Source of the DNA: Streptomyces sp. P3
GTDB lineage: Bacteria; Actinomycetota; Actinomycetes; Streptomycetales; Streptomycetaceae
Length of the DNA: 64,000 nt
Assembly: GCA_016893485.2 (NCBI GenBank)
Contig: JAFEKX020000001.1
Location: forward strand, 372,001-436,000
Direction: 5' to 3'
The notes beneath the pieces were generated by a model that saw only the letters and a list, made by a program, of their open reading frames with translations, was not told the DNA's origin and ran no database searches. This document shows positions 1 through 9,346 of the stretch, one piece after another. Positions within the stretch are counted from its first letter, which is position 1, and each line of letters opens with the position of its first letter. The position numbers and the translations under genes were made by a program.

Positions 1-562
1 GCACTGCGATGTCGACGTGCTACTGAGCATGGCCAGCGACGACATGGGCTGGTGGGTGGCGAACGACCTCGACCGGTTCGACCCGCACACGCTCGACCGC
101 GTCATCGACGAGGTCGCGGGCTGGCGCATCTCCCGCTCCCGCGCCAAGAAGATCGTCCACGCCTACGACCAGGGCGGCCGAACCCCGGCCGAGGTTCGCG
201 CCGCGCTCATGGCGGACTACCTCTTCGCGCTCCCCGCCGCCCGCGGTGCCCTGGCCCACGCCGCCGCGGGCGGCAACGCCCATCTCCTGGTGATCGGACC
301 CGTCGAGGGCGCGCCCGCCGTGCACGGCACCGAGATGTACGCCCTGGTCGGCCAGGAAAAGCCGGGCCGCAGTGCCGAGCAGGACGAGCGTGACACGCGT
401 ATCCGCGACATCCTGCTCGACTTCGTAACCGGCGAGCAGTCCCGACTGTGGCCCGCCGTCACGGACCGTCCGACCTCGGAAAGCGTCGGCAACCCTCCCT
501 TCGAGGCGAGCGCCCACTACCAGGCGGCCCTCGACCTGTGGGAGGGCATCGACCGCCCCTAA
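1..562 (+). CDS. Type B carboxylesterase, C-terminal part (cut by window start)
   Basis: The reading frame is open from the first bases of the window, so the N-terminus lies outside. About 187 C-terminal residues are present. The segment VHGTEMYALVG matches the place where type B carboxylesterases (para-nitrobenzyl esterase group) carry the catalytic His followed by a Glu, and the tail LDLWEGIDRP is typical of actinobacterial members. The nucleophile elbow is not in the window. It would hydrolyse carboxylic esters; the substrate is unknown. The next gene starts 73 bp downstream with its own ribosome site. Confidence 0.72.
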   Translation, partial: HCDVDVLLSMASDDMGWWVANDLDRFDPHTLDRVIDEVAGWRISRSRAKKIVHAYDQGGRTPAEVRAALMADYLFALPAARGALAHAAAGGNAHLLVIGPVEGAPAVHGTEMYALVGQEKPGRSAEQDERDTRIRDILLDFVTGEQSRLWPAVTDRPTSESVGNPPFEASAHYQAALDLWEGIDRP

Positions 563-635
563 CGGCCATCAGGCAATACGGACATGCGGAACAGCACAGA
601 GTCACCCGGGGACGAACACGGTAAAGGAGCTGGGC

Positions 636-1658
636 ATGAGCCGAGGGACAACAGCTGGCGACGCCGCACCGGCGACGATGCGGGCCGTCGTCGTCACCCG
701 GCCCGGCGGCCTCGAAGCACTGGAGATCAAGGACGTGCCGGTGCCCATGCGCAAGCCCGGCTGGGTGCGGATCCAGATGAAGGCGTTCGGCGTCAACGAG
801 TCCGAGATCACCACCCGCAAGGGCGAGTCGGACGCGGAGGTCACCTACCCGCGCGTTCCCGGCATCGAGGGCGTGGGCGTGGTGGACGAGACCGACGAGG
901 CCAGCGGACTGCGGCCGGGACAGCAGGTCGCAACCATGATGGGCAACATGGGCCGCTCGTACGACGGCTCGTACGCCCAGTACGTGACCGTCCCTGCGGC
1001 GCAGGTCATCCCGTTCGAGACCAGTCTGCCGTGGGAGGTCGTCGGTGCACTGCCGGAGATGTTCCAGACCGCCTACGGATCGCTGACCACCGGCCTGGAC
1101 CTAAGGGCCGGGCAGACGCTGCTGATCCGCGGCGGCACCTCCACGGTCGGGCTGAGCGCGGCCACCATCGCGAAGGACCTCGGAGCCACCGTCCTGTCCA
1201 CCACCCGCAGCCCCGGCCGGGCCGGGGAACTGCGGGCGGCGGGCGTTGACCATCCCCTTGTCGACGACGGCACCCTCGCCGACCGGGTGCGCGCCCTGCT
1301 GTCGGACGGCGTGGACGCCGCACTGGAACTGGTGGGCTGCTCGGCCCTCGCCGACACCCTCCGCACCGTCCGCCGACACGGCACCGTGTGCTTCACCGGA
1401 GCCCTGGCGGGGCAATGGACGATCCCCGACTTCACCCCGTTCATGATCCCCAGCGGGGTGCGGCTGACCAGCTATGCGGGCGAGGCCGCCGACCTGCCGG
1501 CCGAGGTCTTCGCCTATCAGCTCCACGCCATCGCCGATGGGCGCCTCAAGGTCCCGGTCGGGAAGGTCTACCACGGCCTGGAGCAGGTCCGTGATGCCCA
1601 GGCCGACCTCGAGTCCGGCGCCACGCCAGGCAAGCACGTCGTCGTCCTGGACGACTGA
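636..1658 (+). CDS. Zinc-independent MDR oxidoreductase (quinone oxidoreductase-like)
   Basis: A 340-residue medium-chain dehydrogenase/reductase. Residues 15-125 form the GroES-like domain (MRAVVVTRPGG start, PGIEGVGVV). Residues about 160-190 carry the nucleotide-binding loop LIRGGTSTVGLSAATIAKDLG, whose GGTSTVG form is common in NADPH:quinone reductase and zeta-crystallin relatives. No structural zinc cysteine cluster is visible, fitting the zinc-independent branch. The start is fixed by AAAGGAG at 623-629, six bases before ATG. It should be a soluble NAD(P)H-dependent reductase of quinones or enones. The gene is intact and converges with the TetR gene that follows. Confidence 0.85.
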   Translation: MSRGTTAGDAAPATMRAVVVTRPGGLEALEIKDVPVPMRKPGWVRIQMKAFGVNESEITTRKGESDAEVTYPRVPGIEGVGVVDETDEASGLRPGQQVATMMGNMGRSYDGSYAQYVTVPAAQVIPFETSLPWEVVGALPEMFQTAYGSLTTGLDLRAGQTLLIRGGTSTVGLSAATIAKDLGATVLSTTRSPGRAGELRAAGVDHPLVDDGTLADRVRALLSDGVDAALELVGCSALADTLRTVRRHGTVCFTGALAGQWTIPDFTPFMIPSGVRLTSYAGEAADLPAEVFAYQLHAIADGRLKVPVGKVYHGLEQVRDAQADLESGATPGKHVVVLDD

Positions 1659-1740
1659 GCCCGGATTCCTCGACTTGAGCGGCAAGAGCGGTCGGAGCCG
1701 TCACGGATTGTTCGCGCAGGACGGCCGCCAGTCCGGGGAC

Positions 1741-2364
1741 TCAGCGCGCTCGAGGGAAAAGCTGCTCGACTGCGGTCACCACCGCGGCGCGGCGGGCGGC
1801 GGTGGTGGGGTCAACGGCGTGCGCGGCGGCGGCCTCGAGGTGTTCGGGCTGTGCCGCCCAGGTCGTGGCGATCTGGTTGATCAGGGCGAGGACGTCGACC
1901 GGGTCCCAGGCGGGGTCGAGCTGTCCGGCCTGCTGCGCTTGGCGGAGCTGGTCGATTTTGCGGGCGATCAATGCCTGCGCGTGCTCGTCGGCAGCGGCTG
2001 TGGTGTCCGGCAGTTCGAGGCGGCCCCAGGTAATCAGGCGGTGGTGGTCGGGGCGGGCGACGAAGTAGTCGAACAGGCGGCCCGCGTAGCCGGGGAGGTC
2101 GGAGGGGTCCAACTGGGTGGCCTCGGCGATGACGACGTGCTCCCGTGCGGCGACGTCGGCATAGAGCGCATCCTTGCCGCGGAAGTAGGCGTAGACGCGC
2201 TCTTTGCTCGTCCTGGCGAGCTTGGCGATGCGGTCCACGCGGGCGCCGGCGATGCCGTGGCGGGCGAACTCCTCCATGGCAGCGGTAAGGATGCGCTCGC
2301 GCGTGGTGTCTCCGCCGGAGGCGGTGGGCGCTGCAGTCTGGCCTGAGTCGTGGGACGGGGACAT
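1741..2364 (-). CDS. TetR family transcriptional regulator
   Basis: About 207 residues from the ATG at 2364. The open frame extends 21 codons further upstream, but that stretch runs through the operator, so the inner start (MSPSHDSGQ) is preferred. Residues about 20-65 form the TetR helix-turn-helix (RERILTAAMEEFARHG, then RVDRIAKLARTSKERVYAYF). The C-terminal half is an all-helical ligand domain of unknown specificity. The gene is divergent from an aldo-keto reductase; two palindromes of the same sequence lie between them, so it probably represses itself and that reductase. Confidence 0.88.
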   Translation of the reverse strand: MSPSHDSGQTAAPTASGGDTTRERILTAAMEEFARHGIAGARVDRIAKLARTSKERVYAYFRGKDALYADVAAREHVVIAEATQLDPSDLPGYAGRLFDYFVARPDHHRLITWGRLELPDTTAAADEHAQALIARKIDQLRQAQQAGQLDPAWDPVDVLALINQIATTWAAQPEHLEAAAAHAVDPTTAARRAAVVTAVEQLFPRAR

Positions 2365-2380
2365 AACCCGAGGATAAGTC

Positions 2381-2395
2381 ACCGAACCGTTCGGT
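2381..2395. promoter_or_regulatory. TetR-type operator 1
   Basis: ACCGAACCGTTCGGT is a perfect palindrome of 7-bp arms around one central base. It lies 16 bp upstream of the TetR start and matches the second site at 2428-2442. Confidence 0.72.
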
Positions 2396-2427
2396 TTGGC
2401 ATCCAGGCGATCGGCACGTAGAGTCAA

Positions 2428-2442
2428 ACAGAACGGTTCGGT
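2428..2442. promoter_or_regulatory. TetR-type operator 2
   Basis: ACAGAACGGTTCGGT repeats the arms of the site at 2381-2395 with one arm mismatch. Centres are 47 bp apart. It lies 47 bp before the aldo-keto reductase start, a position suited to control of that promoter. Confidence 0.7.
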
Positions 2443-2489
2443 TTGGCCTGTGTGGGTGAAGCCGACAAATCACTGAGGGAGTGAACTCA

Positions 2490-3484
2490 ATGCAGCACCG
2501 CAATCTGGGCTCTCAGGGTCTGCGCGTCTCGGCGCTCGGCCTGGGGATCATGGGCATGTCCATGGGCTATGGCGCCTCGAACGACGACGAGGGCATCGCG
2601 ACCATCCGCCGCGCCCACGAGGTCGGGATCGACTTCTTCGACACCGCCGAGCTCTACGGCGCCGGTACCGGCAGCAACGAGATCCTCCTGGGCAAAGCGG
2701 TCAAGGACTTCCGCGACGAGGTGGTCCTCGCCACCAAGTTCGGCTTCGACATGACCGCCCCGCTGCACAGCCCCGGCTTCGACAGCCGCCCGGAAAACAT
2801 CCGCAAGGTCGCCGAGAACAGCCTGCGCTACCTGCAGAGCGACCACATAGACCTCTTCTACCAGCACATCTCCGACCCCGACGTTCCGGTCGAGGAGGTC
2901 GCCGGCGCGGTCGGCGAACTGATCACCGAGGGCAAGGTGAAGTACTTCGGCCTGAGCAACGTCGGTCCCCAGTACATCCGTCGTGCCCACGCCGTCACCC
3001 CGGTCTCCGTACTCCAGTACGAGTACTCGCTCTTCGAGCGGGAGGTCGAGGAGAAGACCCTTCCCGTCCTGCGGGAACTCGGCATCGGCCTGGTGCCCTA
3101 CTCCCCCGCTCGGCCGCGGCTTCCTCACCGGCCAGGTCAAACCCGCCGACGAATACCCCGCGGACGACATGCGCAGCTGGGACGAGCGCTGGCAGGGCGA
3201 GAACTACACGTACAACGTGCACGCCATCGAACAGCTCAAGACTCTGGCCGACACCAAGGGCATCACCACCGCCCAGCTCGCGCTGGCCTGGCTGCTTGCC
3301 CAGGGCGAGGACATCGCGCCCATCCCCGGCACCCGCAGCACCAAGCGCCTTGAGGAGAACGCCGGCGGCGCCGACGTCCAGCTCTCCGCCGCCGACCTGG
3401 CCCACATCACTACGATCCTTCCCCACGGCTCGGCAGGCAGCCGCTACCCCCGCTGCGCTGCTGTCCAGCTTCACCACGGACTGA
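2490..3484 (+). CDS. Aldo/keto reductase (two apparent frameshifts)
   Basis: The product aligns as one aldo/keto reductase of about 330 residues spread over three frames. The N-terminus MQHRNLGSQGLRVSALGLG and the segment FFDTAELYG (the catalytic Asp and Tyr positions) are typical of the AKR family active on aldehydes. The frame breaks in a run of C at about 3105, where the family sequence SPLGRGFLTG resumes, and again in a C run at about 3450, after which the protein ends AALLSSFTTD. The start is ATG 2490, preceded by GAGGGA at 2475-2480. NADPH-dependent reduction of a carbonyl compound is likely. It is divergent from the TetR gene and presumably induced with it. Confidence 0.8.
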
Positions 3485-3542
3485 CCGCGCCGGGAGGGAT
3501 CCATCGCTTCATGACGGGCAAGGGACCCGCGCCGCGTTTTCG

Positions 3543-4370
3543 TCATGCGTCGGTCTTCACCGAGCCGGCCGCGAAGGCGGCCGGAGTGAGACCGGTGCGG
3601 TCACGGAAAAAGCGGCCGAAGTTCGCGGGATCGGTGAAGCCGAGGTGGCCGGCCACGGACCGGGCATCCCAACGGGCGCTTCCCAGCAAGCGCCGGGCTT
3701 CGAGCAGGCGCCGCTCGTCGATGAGCTCACGCACTCCCTTGCCGGTGGCTTCCCGCGCGGCGCGGCTGAGGGTGCGGACCGAGCAGCCGAGCAACTCTGC
3801 GTAATCCGTACCCCGATGCAGTTCGCGGAAGTGCAGCTCCAGCGCGTCCGCGAACCGTCTGTAGGCGTCACCACGCCTCCTGCCGGCTCTCGTGTCGGCG
3901 GGGGTGATCCCTGGGGCGTTGGCCAGGCGCAGCAGCAGCGATTCGAGCAGGCTGCGCCGCAGGGCGTGATGGACGTCGAGAGGTCGGCGCCCGAGTGCGC
4001 GGTGTTCGTCCAGAAGCTGCAGTGCCGTCTGCTGGAGCCAGGCAGCGTCGTCGGGGTGCGGGCTCAGCACGGCAGGAGCCTCATGCGCCGTCAGCGGGGC
4101 CAGCAGGCAGGCGATGTCGGGCCGCAGCACATCCGGTTCGAACAGGATGAACGGTCCGCGGGCCGCGCCCGGCGGATGCCAGCACTGCGCGTGCCCGGGA
4201 CGCACCCACAGCCACTGGCCGGGAGCGACGCTCCGCGTGAGGTGGTCGACGTCGTGCCGCAACTCGCCCTCGGTGACGGCGATGAGGTAGTGGAAGGTGG
4301 CTCGGCCCGGACGGGGCGGGTTCCACGGCCAGTCGTCGTGCTGGGTGAAGAAGTCCTCGACGGTACTCAC
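3543..4370 (-). CDS. AraC family transcriptional regulator
   Basis: An intact 275-residue protein. Residues 20-110 look like an AraC-type cupin sensing domain (RATFHYLIAVTEGELRHDV, APGQWLWVRPGHAQCW). Residues 175-265 contain the double helix-turn-helix, with the second motif SVAGHLGFTDPANFGRFFRD being the usual AraC signature. It ends 58 bp from the convergent aldo/keto reductase. The effector is unknown and no dedicated target is obvious; the upstream divergent neighbour is the MmcQ/YjbR pair. Confidence 0.88.
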   Translation of the reverse strand: MSTVEDFFTQHDDWPWNPPRPGRATFHYLIAVTEGELRHDVDHLTRSVAPGQWLWVRPGHAQCWHPPGAARGPFILFEPDVLRPDIACLLAPLTAHEAPAVLSPHPDDAAWLQQTALQLLDEHRALGRRPLDVHHALRRSLLESLLLRLANAPGITPADTRAGRRRGDAYRRFADALELHFRELHRGTDYAELLGCSVRTLSRAAREATGKGVRELIDERRLLEARRLLGSARWDARSVAGHLGFTDPANFGRFFRDRTGLTPAAFAAGSVKTDA

Positions 4371-4560
4371 CTCAAGGCCGTACGGGTGCCTACCGGGGGC
4401 TGGAAACCGTACAACGGGACCGCTGCCGGTCCGCCCTGCCCGCTTGGGCTGGGGTGTCGCTTATCGACCATCACGTGTCCGCAGCCTACTGCCCTGTTTG
4501 TCGGCCTCAAAGGAAGAATGGGGTGCCGCCGCGATCACCCCGTGAGGAAGGCAACGCCCC

Positions 4561-4956
4561 ATGAACGGAACGGCCCTGCACAGGACCGCCGCCGACTGCG
4601 CCGAGGAGCTTCCCGGCACTCAGCTGGAGCATCCCTTCGGCGACGACTGGGAGGTCTTCAAGGTGTGCGGCAAGGTGTTCATGCTGATGACCAACGTCCC
4701 GGGGCGCCCCGTCGTGATCCTCAAGGCGGACCCCGGCGAGGCCCACGCCCTGCGGCAGCAGTACATCCACATCACCCCCGGCTACCACATGAACAAGAAG
4801 CACTGGATCACCCTGGAGGGTGGGGACGGCGTCGACAAGGAACTCGTCAGGGAACTCGTCACCGACTCCTACCGACTGGTGGTCGCTCACCTGCCCAAGG
4901 ACGAGCAACCCGTCGACCCGCACACCTACGGCACCAGCACGCGGGCGGCCCGGTGA
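4561..4956 (+). CDS. MmcQ/YjbR family protein (copy 1)
   Basis: An intact 131-residue protein. The pattern LEHPFGDDWEVFKVCGKVF, then HITPGYHMNKKHWITL and a C-terminal helix (RELVTDSYRLVVAHLP), is the MmcQ/YjbR CyaY-like fold, a small domain with proposed DNA-binding surface and no assigned reaction. AGGAAGG at 4544-4550 serves the ATG. Its stop overlaps the GTG start of a second homologue by four bases (GTGA), so the two are translationally coupled paralogues. Confidence 0.85.
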   Translation: MNGTALHRTAADCAEELPGTQLEHPFGDDWEVFKVCGKVFMLMTNVPGRPVVILKADPGEAHALRQQYIHITPGYHMNKKHWITLEGGDGVDKELVRELVTDSYRLVVAHLPKDEQPVDPHTYGTSTRAAR

Positions 4957-5320
4957 GCGCAGCCGGCGACCGCCTCCAGGACATCGCCCGCCAGGTGGCC
5001 TCACACTGCCGGGCACGGACCACGGTTACCCATTCACCAAGGACCTGGACGTGTACAAGGTCGCGGGCAAGGTGTTCCTGATCGTCACCGACGACCCGGA
5101 CGAACAGATCATCACGGTCAAGTGCGAACCCGAACACGCCCGCGCGCGAGTACACGGCTACGCCTCGATCACACCGGGCCGCTACCTCGACAAACAACAC
5201 TGGATCTCGCTCGGACCGGGCCCCGGCATCACCAAGCGGCTGGTCACCGACGCAGTCGAGGATTCCTACGACCTGGCCGTCGAGCGGCTGCCCGGGCGCA
5301 ACCGCCCCCGTGCCCGATGA
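4953..5320 (+). CDS. MmcQ/YjbR family protein (copy 2, one frameshift)
   Basis: A second MmcQ/YjbR gene starting at GTG 4953 inside the stop of copy 1. The first 15 or so residues (SAAGDRLQDIARQVA) are in one frame; from about 5005 the homology (GYPFTKDLDVYKVAGKVF, then ITPGRYLDKQHWISL) continues in another, so a base is missing or added near 5000. The product would be about 122 residues. Tandem copies may form a heterodimer; this is inference. In related genomes such genes lie near rarA-like ATPases, and a rarA remnant follows here. Confidence 0.72.
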
Positions 5321-5420
5321 GCACCGCAATCGCGCCCACGAGCCGCTGAGCCCACGCCTGTCAGTGCCCCGTGCAAGGCTCGCCACGCCCGCACACCTCC
5401 GGCTGCGATCGAAGGGACCG

Positions 5421-6232
5421 ATGGAACCAACCGAAGCGACCCTGCCGCTCTTCGACGAGGAGCCCGCCCGGCGTGGGGAAAACGACCATCGCCCGCCCCC
5501 TCTCGGACGACAGCAACGTGGCCTTCGAACCGGTGTCGGCCACCTTCTCGGGCATGGCCGACCTGCGCAAGGTCTTCGCCGCCGCCCGCAGCCGACGCAC
5601 CATCGGCCAGGGAACCCTGCTGTTCGTCGACGAGATCCACCGCTTCAATCGCGCCCAGCAGGACAGCTTTTTGCCCTACGTCGACGAAGGCACGATCACC
5701 CTGGTCTGCGCCACCACGGAGAACCCGAGCTTCGAACTCAACGGCGCCCTCCTCTCCGGCACCCAGGTCCTCGTCCTCAGGCGCCTCGATGAAGCCGCCC
5801 TGTCCACACTCCTCGACCGTGCCGAACACGTCACCGGCCACCGGCTGCCCCTGGACGACGACGCCCGCCGCGCTCGTTCACCACACCCAGCAGGGCGCCC
5901 CGCACCATGACAAGGCGCACGAGGGCCACTACAACCTGATCTCCGCGCTCCACAAGTCCATGCGCGGCTCAGACCCGGACGCGGCCCTGTACTGGCTCGC
6001 CCGCATACTCGACGGCGGTGAGGACCCCTGTTCGTGGCCCGCCGACTGGTCCGTTTCGCGAACGAAGACATCGGCATCGCCGACCCGCCCGCCATCCAGC
6101 AGGCCCTCGCCACTTGGGACGTGTACGAGCGACTCGGCTCCCCCTAGGGCGAGTTGACGATCGCCCACGCAGTCGTCTACCTCGCCACGGCTTCCAAGTC
6201 CATCGCCGTCTACAGAGGCTTCAACGCGCCCA
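5421..6232 (+). pseudogene. rarA: RarA/MgsA-type AAA ATPase remnant
   Basis: Pieces of the replication-associated recombination ATPase follow one another in order: the N-terminal [14 protein letters not shown]; a Walker A segment [10 protein letters not shown] at about 5464; [20 protein letters not shown] (Walker B, DEIH); a sensor-1 region [15 protein letters not shown]; then [29 protein letters not shown], and [10 protein letters not shown] in a third frame. About 50 residues normally found between the N-terminus and Walker A are missing, as is a segment after about 5860. A stop lies near 6146, with homology ([17 protein letters not shown]) continuing beyond. With two internal losses plus frame changes, this is a genuine pseudogene. 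Confidence 0.78.
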
Positions 6233-6377
6233 CCGCTCCGCCCGCCGCACCGGATCACTCATGCCGCCCGCCCACATCCAAACGCGGACGAGAACCTCAT
6301 CCGGACCCGGGCGTGGTGGCTCGAACTCAGCGAGCCGCATCACCCCGGGCCGCCGTAGCGGTCGTATGGAACGCGCT

Positions 6378-6839
6378 TCACGGGGCGTATTCGTTCGAGA
6401 TCTCGGTGGCGTAGTTCTTCCAGAGCGGTTCCATGGTCTCGGCGTTGACCGGCTGCCCGGAATCGATCATGGCCTTGAAGTCGCGGAAGTACTGCACATA
6501 CAGGTCCGGCGTGAAGGTGTTCAGCATGACCGCGTTCTCGTCGCCGATGTTGGCGAACGTGTGTGGCGCCCCGGTCGGCACGATCACCCAGGTGCCCGGC
6601 CCGGCATCGTATTGGTCCTCGCCGACGGTGAACCGGAAAGTTCCCGCCAGCACGTAGAAGCCCTCGTCATGCTGGGCGTGACGATGCTGCAACGGGCTCG
6701 GGGTGCCCGGCGGAATGGTGACCTCGGCGAACCCCAGCCGGTGGTCGGTGTGCTCGCCGTTCTCCAGGATGCGGATCTGCTGCGCCCCGCTGCCGAGGAT
6801 CTCGCCCTCGCCAGGGCGGACGATGTTTACCTTCGCCAC
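6378..6839 (-). CDS. Cupin domain protein
   Basis: An intact 153-residue single-cupin protein. Cupin motif 1 is LQHRHAQHDEGFYVLAGTFRF (residues 50-70, with His52, His54 and Glu59 as likely metal ligands) and motif 2 is GTWVIVPTGAPHTFANIG (residues about 82-99, His93). Such small cupins may be isomerases, dioxygenases or sensors; the sequence does not decide. Its start lies 13 bases inside the end of the upstream AraC gene, so both are probably on one message. Confidence 0.82.
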   Translation of the reverse strand: MAKVNIVRPGEGEILGSGAQQIRILENGEHTDHRLGFAEVTIPPGTPSPLQHRHAQHDEGFYVLAGTFRFTVGEDQYDAGPGTWVIVPTGAPHTFANIGDENAVMLNTFTPDLYVQYFRDFKAMIDSGQPVNAETMEPLWKNYATEISNEYAP

Positions 6840-7807
6840 GACTTCTCCTCTTGCTCTTGCCTGCCTTGGTCACCACCATCCTTCTCCGGGCCGGCTGTGC
6901 GCGTCTTGGTCGTCTGTGCACGGTTGCTGGTTACCAGTGCGCGGGCGTTGTAGCCGTACGTCGCCTTGAAGAGCTTGCTGAAATGGGTGGGATCGGAGAA
7001 TCCCCACCGGGCGGCCACGGCGGTGATCGTTCGCCCGCTTCCGGTCAGCTCGGCCCGGCAGCGCTCCAGGCGGCGACGCCGGATCAGGGCCGCGACGGTG
7101 AGCGGCTGGTCCTCGAACAGCTTGCTGAGTCGGCGTACGGATATGTTGTGGGCGGCGGCGATGCCGGGCGGGGACAGATCGGGATCGGCCAGCCACGCCT
7201 CGATATAGCCGGCGATCCGGCTCCGCAGCCACTCGTCCGGGGCCGATTGTTCGTCGCCGAGCCGGGCCTCCAGTGCGACCGCGATCAGTTCGACGACGGC
7301 CGCCGCCGACCGCAACGCCTCCGCCTCGCGGAAGCCGGTCGCCGACCGCGCCGACTCCCGGGCCAGCACGGAGACGAGAGCGCCCGGGCCGTGGCTGCCG
7401 TCGATGCGTACGCCGACGAGCCGGTCGATCTGCGCGGGCCGGATCCGAAGCTCCCGGCGCGGAACCAGGACGGTGACGTGCGCCGAGGCGGTGCTCTCGA
7501 ACCGGAGCGTACGCGTGGGATCGAGCAAGACCAGGTCGGTCGGCCCCAGTTCGGCGACGGCGCGGCCTTGCTCGATCCGCGTCCGGCCCCGGGTCATCAC
7601 CTTGACCGCCAAGTGCTCGCCGCCAGAGGCGTCGCGTTCCCGCCCGATGCAGGCACTCTTGGGCGTGTCGAGGGAGACCAGCCGCAGCGGCCCGAGGTCA
7701 CGGGTGGCGATCCGGCCCCGGAAGCCGGCCCCGGCCAACTTGTTGACCAGCGGCGGAAACCCGCTGGCGGCCAGCTCGTCCTGGAACGACTCAAGGTTGC
7801 CGATCAC
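6827..7807 (-). CDS. AraC family regulator with AraC-binding-like N-terminal domain
   Basis: An intact 326-residue protein. Residues 30-180 resemble the AraC-like ligand-binding domain of the NphR/FeaR type (GEHLAVKVMTRGRTRIEQGR, LGPTDLVLLD). Residues 205-300 form the AraC DNA-binding domain (HNISVRRLSKLFEDQPLTVA and AARWGFSDPTHFSKLFKATYG). The last 25 residues are a charged, low-complexity tail that overlaps the cupin start. It probably controls the co-transcribed cupin gene. Confidence 0.85.
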   Translation of the reverse strand: MIGNLESFQDELAASGFPPLVNKLAGAGFRGRIATRDLGPLRLVSLDTPKSACIGRERDASGGEHLAVKVMTRGRTRIEQGRAVAELGPTDLVLLDPTRTLRFESTASAHVTVLVPRRELRIRPAQIDRLVGVRIDGSHGPGALVSVLARESARSATGFREAEALRSAAAVVELIAVALEARLGDEQSAPDEWLRSRIAGYIEAWLADPDLSPPGIAAAHNISVRRLSKLFEDQPLTVAALIRRRRLERCRAELTGSGRTITAVAARWGFSDPTHFSKLFKATYGYNARALVTSNRAQTTKTRTAGPEKDGGDQGRQEQEEKSWRR

Positions 7808-8119
7808 CGGTCAATGATAACGGCGACACTTCTGCCCAGGCACGGTCTTCGGCAGGGGTGACAGCGGCGCCGGCCCGCATCTGCCCTACCAGGCTCTGGT
7901 GCACGCGCCGGCTCGTCCAGGAAGGAACGTACGCGCAACTCACCCGCGAACACTGGCTCTTCCGGACCCTGTGGGAACTGAGCAGCGCACTGGCTGCGCG
8001 CCTGACTCGATGTAGGTTCCGCGACCGGCCGCCGTGAACTGGTCACTCCGGCGCCGGCGGAGCGCTGAAACCGCCCCGCCAGCAACCCGACGCAGTGACG
8101 CTGCCGCCAAGATCGGCAT
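7808..8119. other. Gap between AraC regulator and secreted-protein gene
   Basis: About 310 bases with no convincing gene. A plus-strand stretch at about 7895-8035 reads like a protein fragment (RRLVQEGTYAQLTREHWLF) but has no start or recognised family. The AraC promoter must lie at the left end. Confidence 0.5.
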
Positions 8120-8668
8120 TCAGCCGGCCAAGGACAATTCGCCGGAGCCGAGGATCACGATGGACTGCTTCAGCATCGAGCCCGTCCAGTCGCACTGAGT
8201 CTGCGGCACCAGTTCGTCCAGGGTCAGAGCTACCTGGAACCTCCCAGCGATGCCCTTGTAGGCGCCCGTTCCCGAGCCCGGGACGACTGAGGCGGAGCCG
8301 CTGACGGTGATGTGGCCGGAGCAGGAGCGTTGGTCGACCGGGTGGGTTTGGAAGGCTGCGGCGAACTTGCGGTCGAGCGCGGAGAAGTCGATCCGGAAGG
8401 TGCCCTGGGTCAGTACGAAGTTCTGCTGGCCGCCATGGCCGGTGCTGATGCTTCCGTCGGGGTTCACGCTGACCGCTTCGCCGAAATCGCCCAGCGCTCC
8501 GCTGAGCACCACCGATGCGGCCGCGCCGTCGTTGTCGGTGAAGCTGGCGAGGTGGACGATTCCGTGAGGTGCCGCGCCGGCTGTGCTGGCCGAGGCCGAC
8601 GTCGTGAGCAGGACAGCGCCGACGACTCCAGCGCCAGCTAACGCGGACCGGATTCTCTTTGTGCGCAT
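8120..8668 (-). CDS. Secreted protein of unknown function
   Basis: An intact 182-residue protein with a clear Sec signal peptide: basic start MRTKRIRSALAG, hydrophobic core (AGVVGAVLLTTSASAS), and a probable cleavage site near AGA-AP at residues 31-34. The mature part is rich in Gly, Ser, Thr and beta-type sequence (GHGGQQNFVLTQGTFRIDFS) and contains one Cys pair (RSCSGH and TQCDWTG). I do not recognise the family; the composition suggests a beta-barrel or sandwich. It is monocistronic between spacers. Confidence 0.7.
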   Translation of the reverse strand: MRTKRIRSALAGAGVVGAVLLTTSASASTAGAAPHGIVHLASFTDNDGAAASVVLSGALGDFGEAVSVNPDGSISTGHGGQQNFVLTQGTFRIDFSALDRKFAAAFQTHPVDQRSCSGHITVSGSASVVPGSGTGAYKGIAGRFQVALTLDELVPQTQCDWTGSMLKQSIVILGSGELSLAG

Positions 8669-8783
8669 GGAACCCCGTTGGATCGAGTGATGTTCGAACG
8701 GGTTACATCATCCCGGTCCGCAGCTGTGAGGGCATCGGGCGCGGCCCCCGACTCGACCCTGATTTCCGTCAGGAGGCAGGGGG

Positions 8784-9040
8784 TCAGGGTGGGGCGAGTT
8801 CGCCGCCGGTCAGATTCCCGTAGGTATTGACGTCGAAGGACTTGATGTCAAGCAGTACCAGGTCGGCGTCGGCGAGGAGTTGGTCGGTCGCGCGGGCGCT
8901 GATGAAGCCGGAGGCGTCGAGGGCGGTGTGCAGTCCGGCCTCCGTGCAGCGGCACAGGACTTCCGCGGTGAACCCGGGCTGCTGCAGTGGCTCGCCGCCC
9001 GTGATGGTGACCCCGCCGCCGGCCGCGGTGACGAAGCCCT
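8784..9040 (-). pseudogene. Radical-SAM activating enzyme fragment
   Basis: About 85 residues match the middle of pyruvate-formate-lyase-activating-type radical SAM proteins: FVTAAGGGVTITGGEPLQQP, then GLHTALDASGF and LVLLDIKSFD. The CxxxCxxC iron-sulfur motif expected about 50 residues before is not in frame, and the protein stops soon after the Asp-Ile-Lys motif, leaving out about 80 residues. The open frame continues upstream without family similarity. This is a truncated remnant, not a working activase. Confidence 0.6.
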
Positions 9041-9346
9041 GGCCCTCTCGAATCCGCCGGCCTGGGACTGATCGCCACGCTTGGCTCTGCGGGTGTGCCG
9101 TTCGGCATCGGGGCAGTCGCCCGATACCGGCTGGATCGGCGCCGTACCGACTCCTGGGACGCGGGTGGCAGCTTGTAGGGCCGAGTTGGGCAAGACCAGC
9201 CGAGGCCCGACACACAACCGGCGCTGCCCGACAAGGCCTGGCCTCCACGTACGCGTCACACGAAACCGGATCGATCGACACCAACTCTTCGGCAGTGGCC
9301 CTCTCCTTCTCGGCTACCGTGCGCCGAGTACAAGGAGGAGCGCGCG

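Noticed and set aside
7895..8035. Possible small gene between the AraC and secreted-protein genes
   Set aside because: Protein-like for about 45 residues but no start, ribosome site or family.
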